A DNA stretch of 29,956 bases from Pelomyxa schiedti (taxonomy: Eukaryota > Evosea > Pelobiontida > Pelomyxidae): the NCBI GenBank assembly GCA_020536535.1, contig JAHLWZ010001007.1:1-29956 (forward strand), written 5' to 3'. This document shows, one piece after another, positions 11,113-21,085 of this stretch. A model generated the notes under the pieces. That model saw only the letters and a list, made by a program, of their open reading frames with translations, searched no databases and was not told where the DNA came from. How positions within the stretch are numbered: position 1 is the first letter of the stretch; every line of letters starts with the position of its first letter. A program made the position numbers and the translations under genes.

Positions 11113-12400
11113 ATGGGTGGGGGCGGCAACAGTGAACGGGCACGGGGACGGGCCCGATCAGGAGCAGCAGAAGCAGGAGGGCGACTATCACGTTCCAGAT
11201 CGAGACGGGGGCGACGAGGCCCAGGGGGGCGCACGGGGCTGCGCACGGGGCTGGGCCCAGGCCTCGCCGCCGACGAGGAGTTTGATGAGAGGAAGAAACC
11301 GCTCACTAGTGACGGCGATCAACTGGAAGTAGTTGATGATTGCTTCGTCAGCCGGGTGTCCAGTACAAGAGGATCCGCGCTGGCGGAGCTGCACCACCTG
11401 GGTTTTGACCCGAAGAAACTGGTCGCTGTGATGCCTCTTGGGGACCTCAAGAGGCTCAAGAAACTGGTTCGGCACAACGACGACCACAACAATGGCGGCA
11501 AGGGCCGGAGACGGTCTGTGGGACTGGGTGTGGCTGGTGCCCCAGCCGCGGCGCCGCGGGCGCCACCACTGCGGCCACGCAGCCTCGCCCGCGGCGATGT
11601 CCCCAAAGCAAGCGGCGGCGCTGTTCCCGCTCCGCAGGGCGGCGTGCAGGGCACTGGTGGCGCACTGCCTCAAGTGGCACATGGCGCTGCGGGCCGCGGC
11701 GGAGGCTGGCAGCGCATCGTGCGTTGCCTGGCTGCTGACGACCAGGAGGAGCAGGAGGTTCGAAATCAGGGACCCGTTGTGGAATATCTTATCTTGGCAC
11801 GGGAGGCAGGAGGCGCCAAGGCACCGCATCTCCTTTCCAGTGTGTGCAAAGGAATGCCTTCTTTCGGCAGAGGATCAGCGGGACTAGTGGCTCCTTGGTC
11901 ACTTGGATCTCCACGGTCACTCCCCAGCAGATAACGCAGCTTGTTGTGGACAGCGAGGAAGACAATATGGAAAATTTCAAGTCGTTGCGAGCTGCAGTCC
12001 TCCTGATTGAGAAGTTCCAAGCGATGATCCCCGAAGAAAACAAGATGGAGCTCCTCTGCCCTGAAGCATTGACAGCGATCCTGAGCAAGTACACAGCTGA
12101 CTACATAAGAATTCTAGAATCCTTATGAAACGATGTCAGTTGGATAAGAGTGCTGCGCAGAGTGGCTCATCAATAAGTTCCACATCAGCTTTTATGAGCT
12201 GCCTCTTACGTCAGTCTGGAAGGGGGGCCTGGCACAATGAAGATTTTGGTGGAGGTGTTCCCAGGCATCACAGCCACCAACATCAAGGAGAAGCTCCTTG
12301 CCCTGGTAGTCGCCAATCACTGCACAGTTCACACTGAGGAACTTCCCTGAAGTGACACTAGAGGACATTGCTTGATTGTGCTCCACTTCTGAGTTGGCTC
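11113..12400 (+). CDS. GC-rich, uncertain multi-exon gene of unknown function
   Basis: No family recognised and the exon chain is not settled. Reading from ATG 11113, a Gly/Arg/Ser-rich leader is followed by protein-like helices: LAELHHLGFDPKKLVAV and LGDLKRLKKLV (about 11,380-11,470), RIVRCLAADDQEEQEVRN with VEYLILAREAGG (about 11,715-11,815), then LVVDSEEDNMENFKSLR to LTAILSKYTADYIRILESL (about 11,940-12,125). These lie in different frames, so introns or frameshifts must join them. A further stretch, ILVEVFPGITATNIKEKLL, lies at about 12,244-12,300. The charged, helix-rich composition favours the plus strand. A pseudogene is possible. Confidence 0.35.
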
Positions 12401-12950
12401 ACCCTCACGGTGCTTAAAAAAAAGATGATAACAGTTCATCTGAATCCAGAAATCATCAAAGAACTCATTTTCCGCTTTCTTTTCTTGGTATTTTGACAGG
12501 TGAGATGGAATACATCTCCTGGCGGAATAAAAAAAACACCAGACCGCGAAGATAACGAAAATTACAGCGTTCCGGTCCGTTGAGTATTTTATTCAGCCTC
12601 CTACTGACCAATTCTCGGCACGGTTACAGAGTCCCAATTAAAAATAAAAAACAGATTCAGTGAGACTAGTCAATCTACACCATCATTAAGACTGGGGCGA
12701 CAACGTATCATCATAAAAGGATCATTTGATTGTTGTTTAGCCAGGGAAATTTCCTATTTCCTCCCGGCACCGAGTCTCTTTTACTTGTGGGATTCGGACA
12801 AAAAAGATACAGATATCCTAGGGTTCCCCCAGTGCCCCTTCCCTCGTTCGTGCAGTGCCACTTGAGCTCAATTCCTCGGAACCGGACCCCTCTCGACCTG
12901 AATGCAGAACTGGAGTGTACAGCCAACTTTCTTTTCTTTCTTCATCAATC
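12401..12950. other. Intergenic, no gene seen
   Basis: The 550 bases before ATG12 hold AT-rich sequence up to about 12,760 and only short frames without family resemblance. No RNA gene or repeat was recognised. It probably holds the 3' end of the gene to the left and the ATG12 promoter. Confidence 0.5.
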
Positions 12951-13573
12951 ATGACCTCCGCACCAATTACCACGAGCGCGAGTACGTTGAGTACGTCCAA
13001 GCCCACAGCGCCAGCAGATCCACACGAGCAAGGTTTGTTGTTGTTTTCAAGTACCCCCGCCTTGTAATGTGTTGTTGTGGTTGATGTGGTTGGGCATTTT
13101 GGGGAGGCATGGCATGGCCCATAATGCATTTATGGATCAGTTCTGTTGCGTTTGGAGTCTACACCCGGCACCCCTGGCCTGAAGAAAAAGGAATTTAAGC
13201 TGAGGACCAATGCGCCAATTAGCACGGTAACAGATTGGCTGCGGAAGCAACTGCAAGTGCCCCCTGAGTCTCCAGTGGTATGTATTTCCATTTATTATTT
13301 ATGTGTTTTGGAAATGAAACAACTCTCCTTTGAGGGGTTGGATATTTCTGTGTGTAACTATAATAACAAAATCTTACTCTAGTTCTAACTTGTTTGGCAG
13401 TATATCTTTTTGAATTCTGCCTTCCAGCCCTGCGCTGATGAGCTTGTAGGTGATTTGTTCAAGGTACTCCTACAACCCGTTCACTTTAAAAGCACTTCCT
13501 AAACCGAAAATAGTGTTTCCAGCTGAATGGCAAACTCATTGTTCACTATGGAATTAAGGAGGTGTGGGGCTAA
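12951..13573 (+). CDS. ATG12: Ubiquitin-like autophagy protein ATG12
   Basis: ATG12 is conjugated through its C-terminal Gly to ATG5 and helps lipidate ATG8 on autophagosome membranes. Four exons, 12951-13032, 13141-13277, 13401-13463 and 13523-13573, join in phase to 110 residues. After a Ser/Thr/Pro-rich leader of about 27 residues comes a ubiquitin fold: VLLRLESTPGTPGLKKKEF, TVTDWLRKQL, VYIFLNSAFQPCADELVGDL, then LNGKLIVHYGIKEVWG and stop. The F-x-P-x-x-D-E-x-V-G-x-L block and the final Trp-Gly are family hallmarks. The protein is short but complete, and the free C-terminal Gly needs no protease processing. Introns are 108, 123 and 59 bases. Confidence 0.92.
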
Positions 13574-13921
13574 TGGTATTGAGTTTTGTGCACTGTACAG
13601 TACCTAATAAATACCCTCCCGATTGTACTTTTTCACCAAAAAAAATTGCAGTCAAGAGGTTGTTGCCTCGTATAAACCTCCGTAACGGACGTGAAGGCAA
13701 ATCCTTTATTACACTATTGTACAGAGCGAGGGAAAATAATTCTATGTCTTGTGACTGGCACTATCACAAGTGGCTGGGGTGTTGTACTGTGAAACTCTTT
13801 CCAAGAGAAGACAAGCGGGTGGGTAGGCGCATGCCAAGAAGCCCAGCTGGGACTGTCCCCAGTGTAGTGGAGGACTGCCTCTGGCTGGGAAGAACTGCAT
13901 AGATGTGTGATGTGACAGTGA

Positions 13922-15640
13922 TTAGATACAGGAACGAGTGAAATGGGTTGTGGACAAACTTTGTAGGTTGAGGGACTTCAGGGCGGGATTCTGCTGGATG
14001 GCGATAATTAGTGCTTGGGTTCCAGTGTTTCCGATGTTATTTTCTAGGTGAGAACACCGTGTTTTACGGGTTTTTAACGAACGAGAGAGAGAAAGTACAA
14101 ACTTGATAGATTGAGGTAAATGCATGGTGATGATGGCTGATCTGCAGTTAAAATCGGTGCTTTGAAAATGTTAGGCAGGTAAATGGAGGGAACATACAAA
14201 ATACTGTGGTTGGCACAGTTCTTTGAAGTTCTCTGGCGATTGCTTCCGCTGAATTTTCATACTCGTTATCTGTATGTTGTTGATACAGATTTCTTACAAA
14301 GCGAACTACATGCTACGGTAACATCTAGTATTTGTTGCGACTTGATCAGTTCGGCAAGTGCTTGTGCTCCAGCATCATTAATACCATTCTCTGCGTTTTT
14401 AGATTATTATGATGTATATAGTCAAAAGAAAGAAGTATGTGAACCAGAACAGTCGAGATGGAAAGCTTTGTCAACAAAACAGGGTTCTTTGCCAACTTTT
14501 TCTTCAAAGAAATTAAAAACAGAAAAATTAATAATTATAACCAAAATACCAAAAACATTAATTCTAGGGATCACAGATTTTGCCAATTGGGTAATGATGT
14601 CTGGGCTACCAATTGGATTACCTGCAGAAACTCAGAAAGGAATTTTTTTTTGATGAAGTTGTTACCAGAAAGGATAATTTTTATACAAGGTATAATTTGC
14701 AGAGCTTGGAGGAGATACCGTAGTCCATCAGATTCGATGTTATTGGCTGAGGGCAATGAGTGAGATTTTTGGAAAAAGAGTAACCTCTGAGATCTATGTT
14801 TGACAAGGTAGTGTTCTCTTTAAGGTATTTGGATAGAGCTTGGGCACCAAAAGGACCGATGCTATTTTCTGTACGCTATTATTTACTGCCTCAAATTATT
14901 TCCCACTCCATACGTTTCAAGTCAAGGATTCGCAGTGACGAGTTATGTGATAGTGCGTGCCCAACTGCAGTGGCACCAAGGTCCCCAATGTTATTTACTA
15001 AACAAAGTAACATATCGATTACATGTTATCGTTATTTTTTACCTCCTAAATGAAGTTCTCTGATAACGTTGTTGACTGCAAGTGTCTCAGCAATAAATGA
15101 ACAGGCTGAACCTTGAAGAGTCCCTTGAAAAAAATTATTGGTTTTTAGGTGGCTAACTTCGAACCTTCCATTTTCAAAACAACTACTCCCAAATTCGATT
15201 TCAAGGCTTCAGCAATAACTTTCCCTCCAGGTTCCAAGATTTTGTTATCTGCAGATGTGTAAATACTTAATAGCAACAGTACATAGGATAAAAAAGTACA
15301 AGAAATATCTATCTCGGTGATTGTGGAATTCTGTACAAGTACTTCAGCAATCGACTGTGCCCCTTCAGCACTAAATAAATTCTCTGGAGTCCTGTTAGTT
15401 CTGAGAAAATCAAAAAGCCAACCTCTTAAGTTGAGATTTCTAATAGACACGTTTTTTCGCAATGCTTTAGCAATTGGTTTTGTACCTTCATCTCCAATTT
15501 TATTCACTACCAAGGAGTAAATATTTCATTCTCAATTGGAAACTACCAGAAAGGTTAAGATCTGTTATAGAGGAAGTCCTTTTAAGTGCTTTTGCAATGG
15601 TGAAGGCACCAGAATCACCCAAATATCCTACTATACTTAT
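13922..15640 (-). repeat. LRR array of module 2, about twelve repeats, more diverged
   Basis: Clear repeats include NKIGDEGTKPIAKALRKN, NNIGDLGATAVGHALSHN, NSIGPFGAQALSKYLKEN and the last NNIGNTGTQALIIAIQQN. Some are degenerate (NPIGSPDIITQLAKS at about 14,600). Exon-per-repeat layout as in module 1, with a few longer introns. The array ends with a short tail and TAA at 13922-13924. Confidence 0.75.
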
Positions 15641-18600
15641 AATATAAGCTGGCTGTAGATTCTTGGATACTTACATTCATTGACAACAAGGCTCATCAAG
15701 GCATTGAAGGCTGTTTGCTGAAATTGAGTCGAATTGGGGTATGTTTTAGTTGAGGAGAGCAGATATTCCACAGCGCCGTTTTGTAAAAGATACAGTCGGT
15801 TCGCTACCATGCTTAAGAGTCATGGATTTTAAGACTAACCAACATTTCTCTTTTCCAATGACCCCAAGTGCCGAGGCTGCACTTTCGCACGCTTCAAGTG
15901 ACAAATTGATATGTTCTTTAAGTGTTAAAAGCACTGCTGAAACTCCACCAATTTCTCCGATGAATCTCTTGTCTATTAAGATTGGAGTGAATAGGAAAAA
16001 CGGTTGAGGTACTCTGATATGACTGTGCTGCTTTTGTTAGTGCTTTGCAGGCCGAAATTGCAACTGGCTCAAGGTGAAAAAAAGACTGCAATTTTTCAAT
16101 TATTGCTCTTAAGGAGTCCTGTGTTCCAATTTCATTTTCAAAGTTGCATTTCACACCTAACAGACATTAAAGAGCCGATACATGGAAAGGGGTACCTTCG
16201 ACTACACCCTTTAGGATTGAAGGGCAGTGTTGCATTTCCATCTCAACCACAATGAAGCCCGCGGTGAGTACGCTCACTATATGAAATTCAACCCATGGTT
16301 CTAGTAGTATCTCTGAGGAAGACTAAGTAATGAAACAAGGGGGAAAAAAAACCTTGGTTCCCTGGAGAAAATGAGAAAGGTTGAATATTGTAGCCCCAAC
16401 AATTGCGAATAACAAATAAGGTACCAGAGGTTTCGCTCAGCAGTTGTTTGGTGCTGCTAATGTCTGTCGTGGTTGATGTGAAACAGTGCCATGTGAGAGT
16501 TTGGCCCACAGATATCTCGGAAGTGGGGAGCCGCCTGGTTACTCCTCTATACAAGACACAATTGTGCCCAACTCTGGGTAACTTTCGAAGGGCTAATAGG
16601 AGAAGATAAAGAAGTCCACGAACACTTCTAATCTTTTCCTTATTTCGTTCCTGAAGGCATTGATTTAATAGAGTCGATGGATTCTTGGAGACCAATTCAG
16701 GAGAAGCTGGCGCGAGTCAGGGTTTAATGAGAAATAAGAACATACAGAATTCATATGTATATACAATCAATCCAAGGGCATCCTCAAGTGAGAGGAAACA
16801 ACTTTCTTGGAAGTGTTTTGGAAGGATATTCTTGAGAAACTGAGTACAGGATTGAAGTACAAGCTCAATCTGCGGAATTCCCGCCTCTGTCAGAGCTTCC
16901 AGCAGAGTGGGCTTGGTGTAAATCGGTTCAAATAGCCTACATGATATAAACAGACCAGAAAAGGTGATAATCCACAATACGTGGAAAATTCACAGGCCGT
17001 ATTGAGTTTCTGGCTATTTTCTTCTAATAATTCACTTGGAGTGCTATTATTAGGCACTGTACTATCAATAGGGGGCTTGTCATCCAAATTTCTGCACTGC
17101 ATTAACATACAATAGAAGGGGAAAAAAAGAACGTGGGAGTGCTATCACTAAAGTCAAGAGTAAGCCGACTTGGCATACTTTCGAAGGATTCATTCCTGGA
17201 AGGAGTGAACCTGAGGTTGGTTTAGTGAGAAATATATCCCTCTCAAGTGCCATACTGAGTTTGTGATACATCATTGGACAAATCGTCAGTGAACCGGGAT
17301 GATGTAAAGGTGGTTCCATCTACAGAAACAGGTCCATTTATTGTCGTATGTGTTGCCGTTTGTTCCAGTAATGGAGCTTCATCGCCTGTGATCTGTTCCG
17401 CAAGTGTATCATGTTCCTTGGTTGGTATAGGCTCCACATCCAAAGAGAGCAACCCATTTGTTGTAACTTTATATTGATCAATTCCAGAATAGTGATATCT
17501 TCCTACCATCAAGAATTACTGTCGAGTAAGGGTGGGATTGGAGTGCGGTGAAAATAGATTCTCGACCAGCAGATCCAATCAGGTTACCTGGTAATTGGTA
17601 GGTTTACTCATGGAAAAAGTACAGCACACAAGATAAATTCATTTTAACACCTCCCTTCCTTCCAAGTACTGCTGCAATTTCCTTGGCAGCGGAGTCACCA
17701 ATCTTATTACCTATGGATATGAGAGGTGGCAGGAATACTCATATTAAGCTACCAGACAGGTTCACATCATGGAGTGTACCATTACACTGTAACATTTCGG
17801 TGAAAGAACAAGCAACATCATCAATTTCATTGACTAAAGCGGTGGGTTGAAAAAGAAAAAAAGGAAATATACCAGAAAGGTCTAGTTCTGTGAGACTTGT
17901 GTTTAGTTTAAGGGCTTCAAAAATTTCCTGTGCCCCTTTTGACCCAATATGATTTGCTTTTTCCCATTTGGTTAAAGGATAATGGTGCATATACATTGTG
18001 GTACCTTGGAGGCTTAGGCTTGTAAGTGATTGGCTAGTTTTCAAGGAATTGGAGAGTACAGAAGCACCTGCATCTTGTATTTTATTTCCTAGGTTTTTTT
18101 TATTTTTTTTTTTAGAAATAAGAGGGGAAGTGAATAAAATAGTGTGGAAAACCAGAGAGATTAAGGTGAACAACTTTGCACAATATTTCCGCAATTGCTG
18201 GTGCGCCTTCAGGTCCCATACCGTTTCCTAGAGGAAAAACAAATCACAATTAAACACTGCACTTTATCAAGGGTACTTTACCAGAGAGATTAACTGTTTT
18301 CAGACGACTTTTATTGTGAAAAGCACAAGCAATTGAGAAAGCACATTCATCACCAATCAGTTCGCTTTGCTTTTTATTATCTGTATGCCCTAAATTTTTT
18401 GTACATCATTGCATTCCCATACACATAAAATTTAGTTCTTGAATAACTGTATTAAGACTGAGAGCTTGTTCGATATAAAACATAATCATTCCATCACAGA
18501 AAATTCCTTGAGAGTGTAAGTAACGGAAGAAGATGTTGACCTAACCATTCAATGCTACTTTGGTTATAGAGTGATGCAATTTCAATGCATCAAAGAGAAC

Positions 18601-20772
18601 TCTAGCTGCACTGTCACTCAGTTTAATATCTTTTTGGTGAACATTGAGAAAAAGTATTTAAAGGTCGAAACAACTTTCAAGATTAAACTCGGTAATTGCA
18701 GAGTTTAGCTTAAGTGATTCCGAAATAGTAACTGCATCCGAGTCAGATATCTCCCCATCTTATGAACAATGAATCTCATTGGGAATACTTCTCATTACCT
18801 TCTCTTACTGCCATAGTTATAAGGGTGTTGAATGCAGTTTGTTGAAGAAGAGGTTGGCTCATGTGTTTTTTCATTGCTTCAAATACAATTTCTGAACCAT
18901 GGCGTCGGGAAATTTGGGTCCGATTCTCTACTCCCACCAGTTAAATGTGATTTTGGGACCAAAGTTTTAACCTTTAGTCTTAGCAAGTATACCCAGCACT
19001 ATACATACATACTCACAAACTTGTGGTAATTCATTGTGCTCCTTGAGTGTAGAAACAACCACATCTGTCCCACCATGCGCACTTATTATCCTCCTATCTT
19101 CCCCAAAATATTAGAGATGAGGCATAAACATTTTCAAATAACTTGTATCTGATTGGGCAATCTTGGCCAATGCATCCAAGGCAGATAAGGCTACACTTTC
19201 AAAATGGGAGAAAAACTTCAGCTTCGTGATTACTGATGTGATAGATTCAGGATCTTGTCTTGAGATTTCGGATTGAAATTTGTACTGGAAGTCTAGTTCA
19301 GTTAGTGGTAAAGAGAGAACAGTTGAACTATGCCTCCAATTATGTTGTGAAGAAGCATTGGGCAGGTACACATTTCAAGTTCAATTATGATAAAATAAGA
19401 ATCCAGAACACTGGCAACCTGGAATTCAATCCCGGGTTCCAATAAGATCTCTTTACAAATGATAAATACAGCTAAATTAGAGACAGCAATTAACCTCTTT
19501 CACCCGGCAGGTAGGAAAAGGGTTGGACATCATAACCCCAACAGTTTCGAAGAACAAAGAGGGTACCAAAACCAGTTGAGGGAGAACATATAAATTGCTT
19601 TGTAGTTCCCATATCAGTGGTAGTTGATGTAAATCCATGCCATATGAGGGTCTTCCCAACAGGATAATCACACAAGTTGACCTGCTTTGTAATTCCTCTG
19701 TAAAGCACAACATCCTTGCCACCAACACGTGGTAACTTCCGAAGAGCTGCCAGGAGAGAGTGAAGAAGACCCATTATTGGCTTCAATTTTGACACTGTTT
19801 TGTCTTGAAGGCTTTGGTTGATAATTCTGTAGGGGTTTTGATTACCCATGCTAGATCCTTGGGCTATTTAGATGACAAAAATAGATTCTAAATACCAAAG
19901 TCATAGGTATACAAGGTAATGGCAGTGGCGTCATCAGGAGACAAGAAGAAGCAGTTGTTCCAAGTAGTTTTGGAAATTCTTGGTAATACAGATTGACATG
20001 CTGCAATAACATCCTCAGCCATAGGCACACCGGCACAACATGTTGCTTCCAACAGTGTCGGTTTACTCCAATCGTTAGGATATAACCTTTAATTGGTGTT
20101 GCTATAGTGCTTTCGAAGATGGTTAAAACCTCTCTATCTCACTAATATGTTTAAGTGTAGGCTCTTCTGACAGTTCAGCCCTGTGATCGTGTGATTATAC
20201 AGGGATTGTGCAAAAAAAAAAAAAAGAGACATACTTTGTGGATTCTATTTTCTCTATTCCAATTGCACTTAGTGGAGCCCAAGTGGCATGCACATTTACT
20301 ACCATGGAACTCTACTTGGGTTAGAAGGAATGGAATGAGGAAAGCTACCTGAGAAAGTGGAAAATGTTCTTTGAAATCACCAGGAAGCGGATTAGTAAAC
20401 TCAATTCTCACAGTCCCAGCATGTGCTCCAAGTTGATCCTCCATGAATTAAATTAACCTAACAAACAAATTGCACCTTACCCTGACATCCAGCACAACAC
20501 AAGAAGGAGCCATTGTCAAATGAAACTCTAGTGTATTATTCTGCCAATTTTGTTTTTTTTCCCCGAAGGTAAATAACCACAGGTATACAAGCAATTCTAA
20601 ACATACCCCTCCAGTAATGATTTTTGGTGGCACTTCAGTACCAACTCCCACAATCACAGAAAAACCTTCACAACAGTTAGAGCCTCGGCGGGGTTCAAAA
20701 TCAAAAGGGACCTTCGACGGCAGCGCCCCCAGCAGCTTCCCCAACACCAACTTGGATGTGCAGTGTCCCCAT
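13922..20772 (-). CDS. Double-module ADP-ribosyltransferase / helical repeat / LRR protein
   Basis: Predicted to transfer ADP-ribose from NAD to protein targets, with LRRs as a recognition part. Module 1 runs from ATG 20772: a beta-rich start (TLHIQVGVG, SVIVGVGTEVPPK), then KPTLLEA, the ART domain, a helical repeat segment and about ten LRRs ending near 17507. A Ser/Thr-rich linker (17466 to about 16,980) leads to a second KPTLLEA, ART, helical segment and about twelve LRRs to TAA at 13922-13924. ART motifs are LRKLP, VLYRG, FTSTTTD, GTLFVxRNCWGY and EILLEP in both. Most introns are about 40-55 bases. The last LRR exon of module 1 joins the linker in phase through a 40-base intron (17467-17506), so one protein is the simplest reading. 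Two genes, the second starting at ATG 17512, remain possible. No signal peptide or membrane segment was seen. No spliced stop was found, but part of the linker was not fully resolved. Confidence 0.75.
16215..16945 (-). other. ART catalytic domain, module 2 (first ExE Glu replaced)
   Basis: In coding order: KPTLLEALTEAG, FLSLEDALGLIVYTYEF, NPSTLLNQCLQERN, LLLALRKLPRVGHN, then Arg in CVLYRGVTR, Ser in HCFTSTTTD and PGNQEILLEPWVEF, where the ExE position reads N-Q-E. An intron (16313-16352) splits the codon of the last Glu, in the same place as in module 1. Confidence 0.8.
17507..18760 (-). repeat. LRR array of module 1, about ten RNase-inhibitor-type repeats
   Basis: Repeats of about 28 residues follow N-x-I-x-D-x-G-A-x-x-I/L-x-x-A-L-x-x-N-x-S-L-x-x-L-x-L-S-G, for example NHIGSKGAQEIFEALKLN and NKIQDAGASVLSNSLKTSQ. 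Where I traced edges (17507-18080) each repeat is one exon, ending about one base into a Gly codon (TCT G|GT), so exons are phase 1-1 and about 84 bases long. Confidence 0.8.
19375..20095 (-). other. ART catalytic domain, module 1 (R-S-ExE complete)
   Basis: In coding order: KPTLLEATCC, FLSPDDATAITLYTYDFG, NPYRIINQSLQDK, LLAALRKLPRVGGKD, then Arg in VVLYRGITK, Ser in HGFTSTTTD and ExE as E-R-E in PGEREILLEPGIEF. The E-R-E is split by an intron at 19451-19494. This is the R-S-E pattern of arginine-specific mono-ADP-ribosyltransferases. Confidence 0.82.
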
Positions 20773-20837
20773 TGACTCTACGTGGCCGACGCAACGCCAG
20801 GATAACGTTGAATATTAAGCGAATTTCGAAAAATCGC

Positions 20838-20845
20838 TTATAAAA
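20838..20845 (-). promoter_or_regulatory. TATA-like element of the ART-LRR gene
   Basis: On the minus strand TTTATAAG lies 66 bases upstream of the chosen start at 20772, inside a 313-base gap that follows the radical SAM gene. Position fits a core promoter; no other element was identified. Confidence 0.35.
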
Positions 20846-21085
20846 GCAGGGAAATGACTGATGGCTTTGAAAACAGTTCATTCATCATCGAGGATTTCAA
20901 GGAACCATTCTCTGTCAAGTTGGTAAGAAACAGAAGATCAACATTATGCTCAGGAAACCCAGGGAGTACTGGTCCGGGAATTTGGTGGTACCCGTACAAA
21001 AGGCTGATCAACAGAAATCATGCAATAACAAACAATAAAACACGAATATTGTTTGTTCATTTGGATGAATTAGCACTTGGGTCCC

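Noticed and set aside
11188-11829. Minus-strand open frame of 213 codons opposite the GC-rich gene
   Set aside because: It is rich in hydrophobic and low-complexity residues typical of antisense frames, while the plus strand reads charged, helix-like protein. The choice is not certain.
13564-13902. Plus-strand open frame of 112 codons after ATG12
   Set aside because: It starts within the last ATG12 exon in another frame, has no family resemblance and covers what should be ATG12 3' untranslated and intergenic sequence.
20854-20922. Possible first exon on the plus strand (MTDGFENSSFIIEDF, followed by GTAAG)
   Set aside because: The composition looks coding and a donor follows, but downstream lies only the antisense tail of the radical SAM gene and no second exon could be found.
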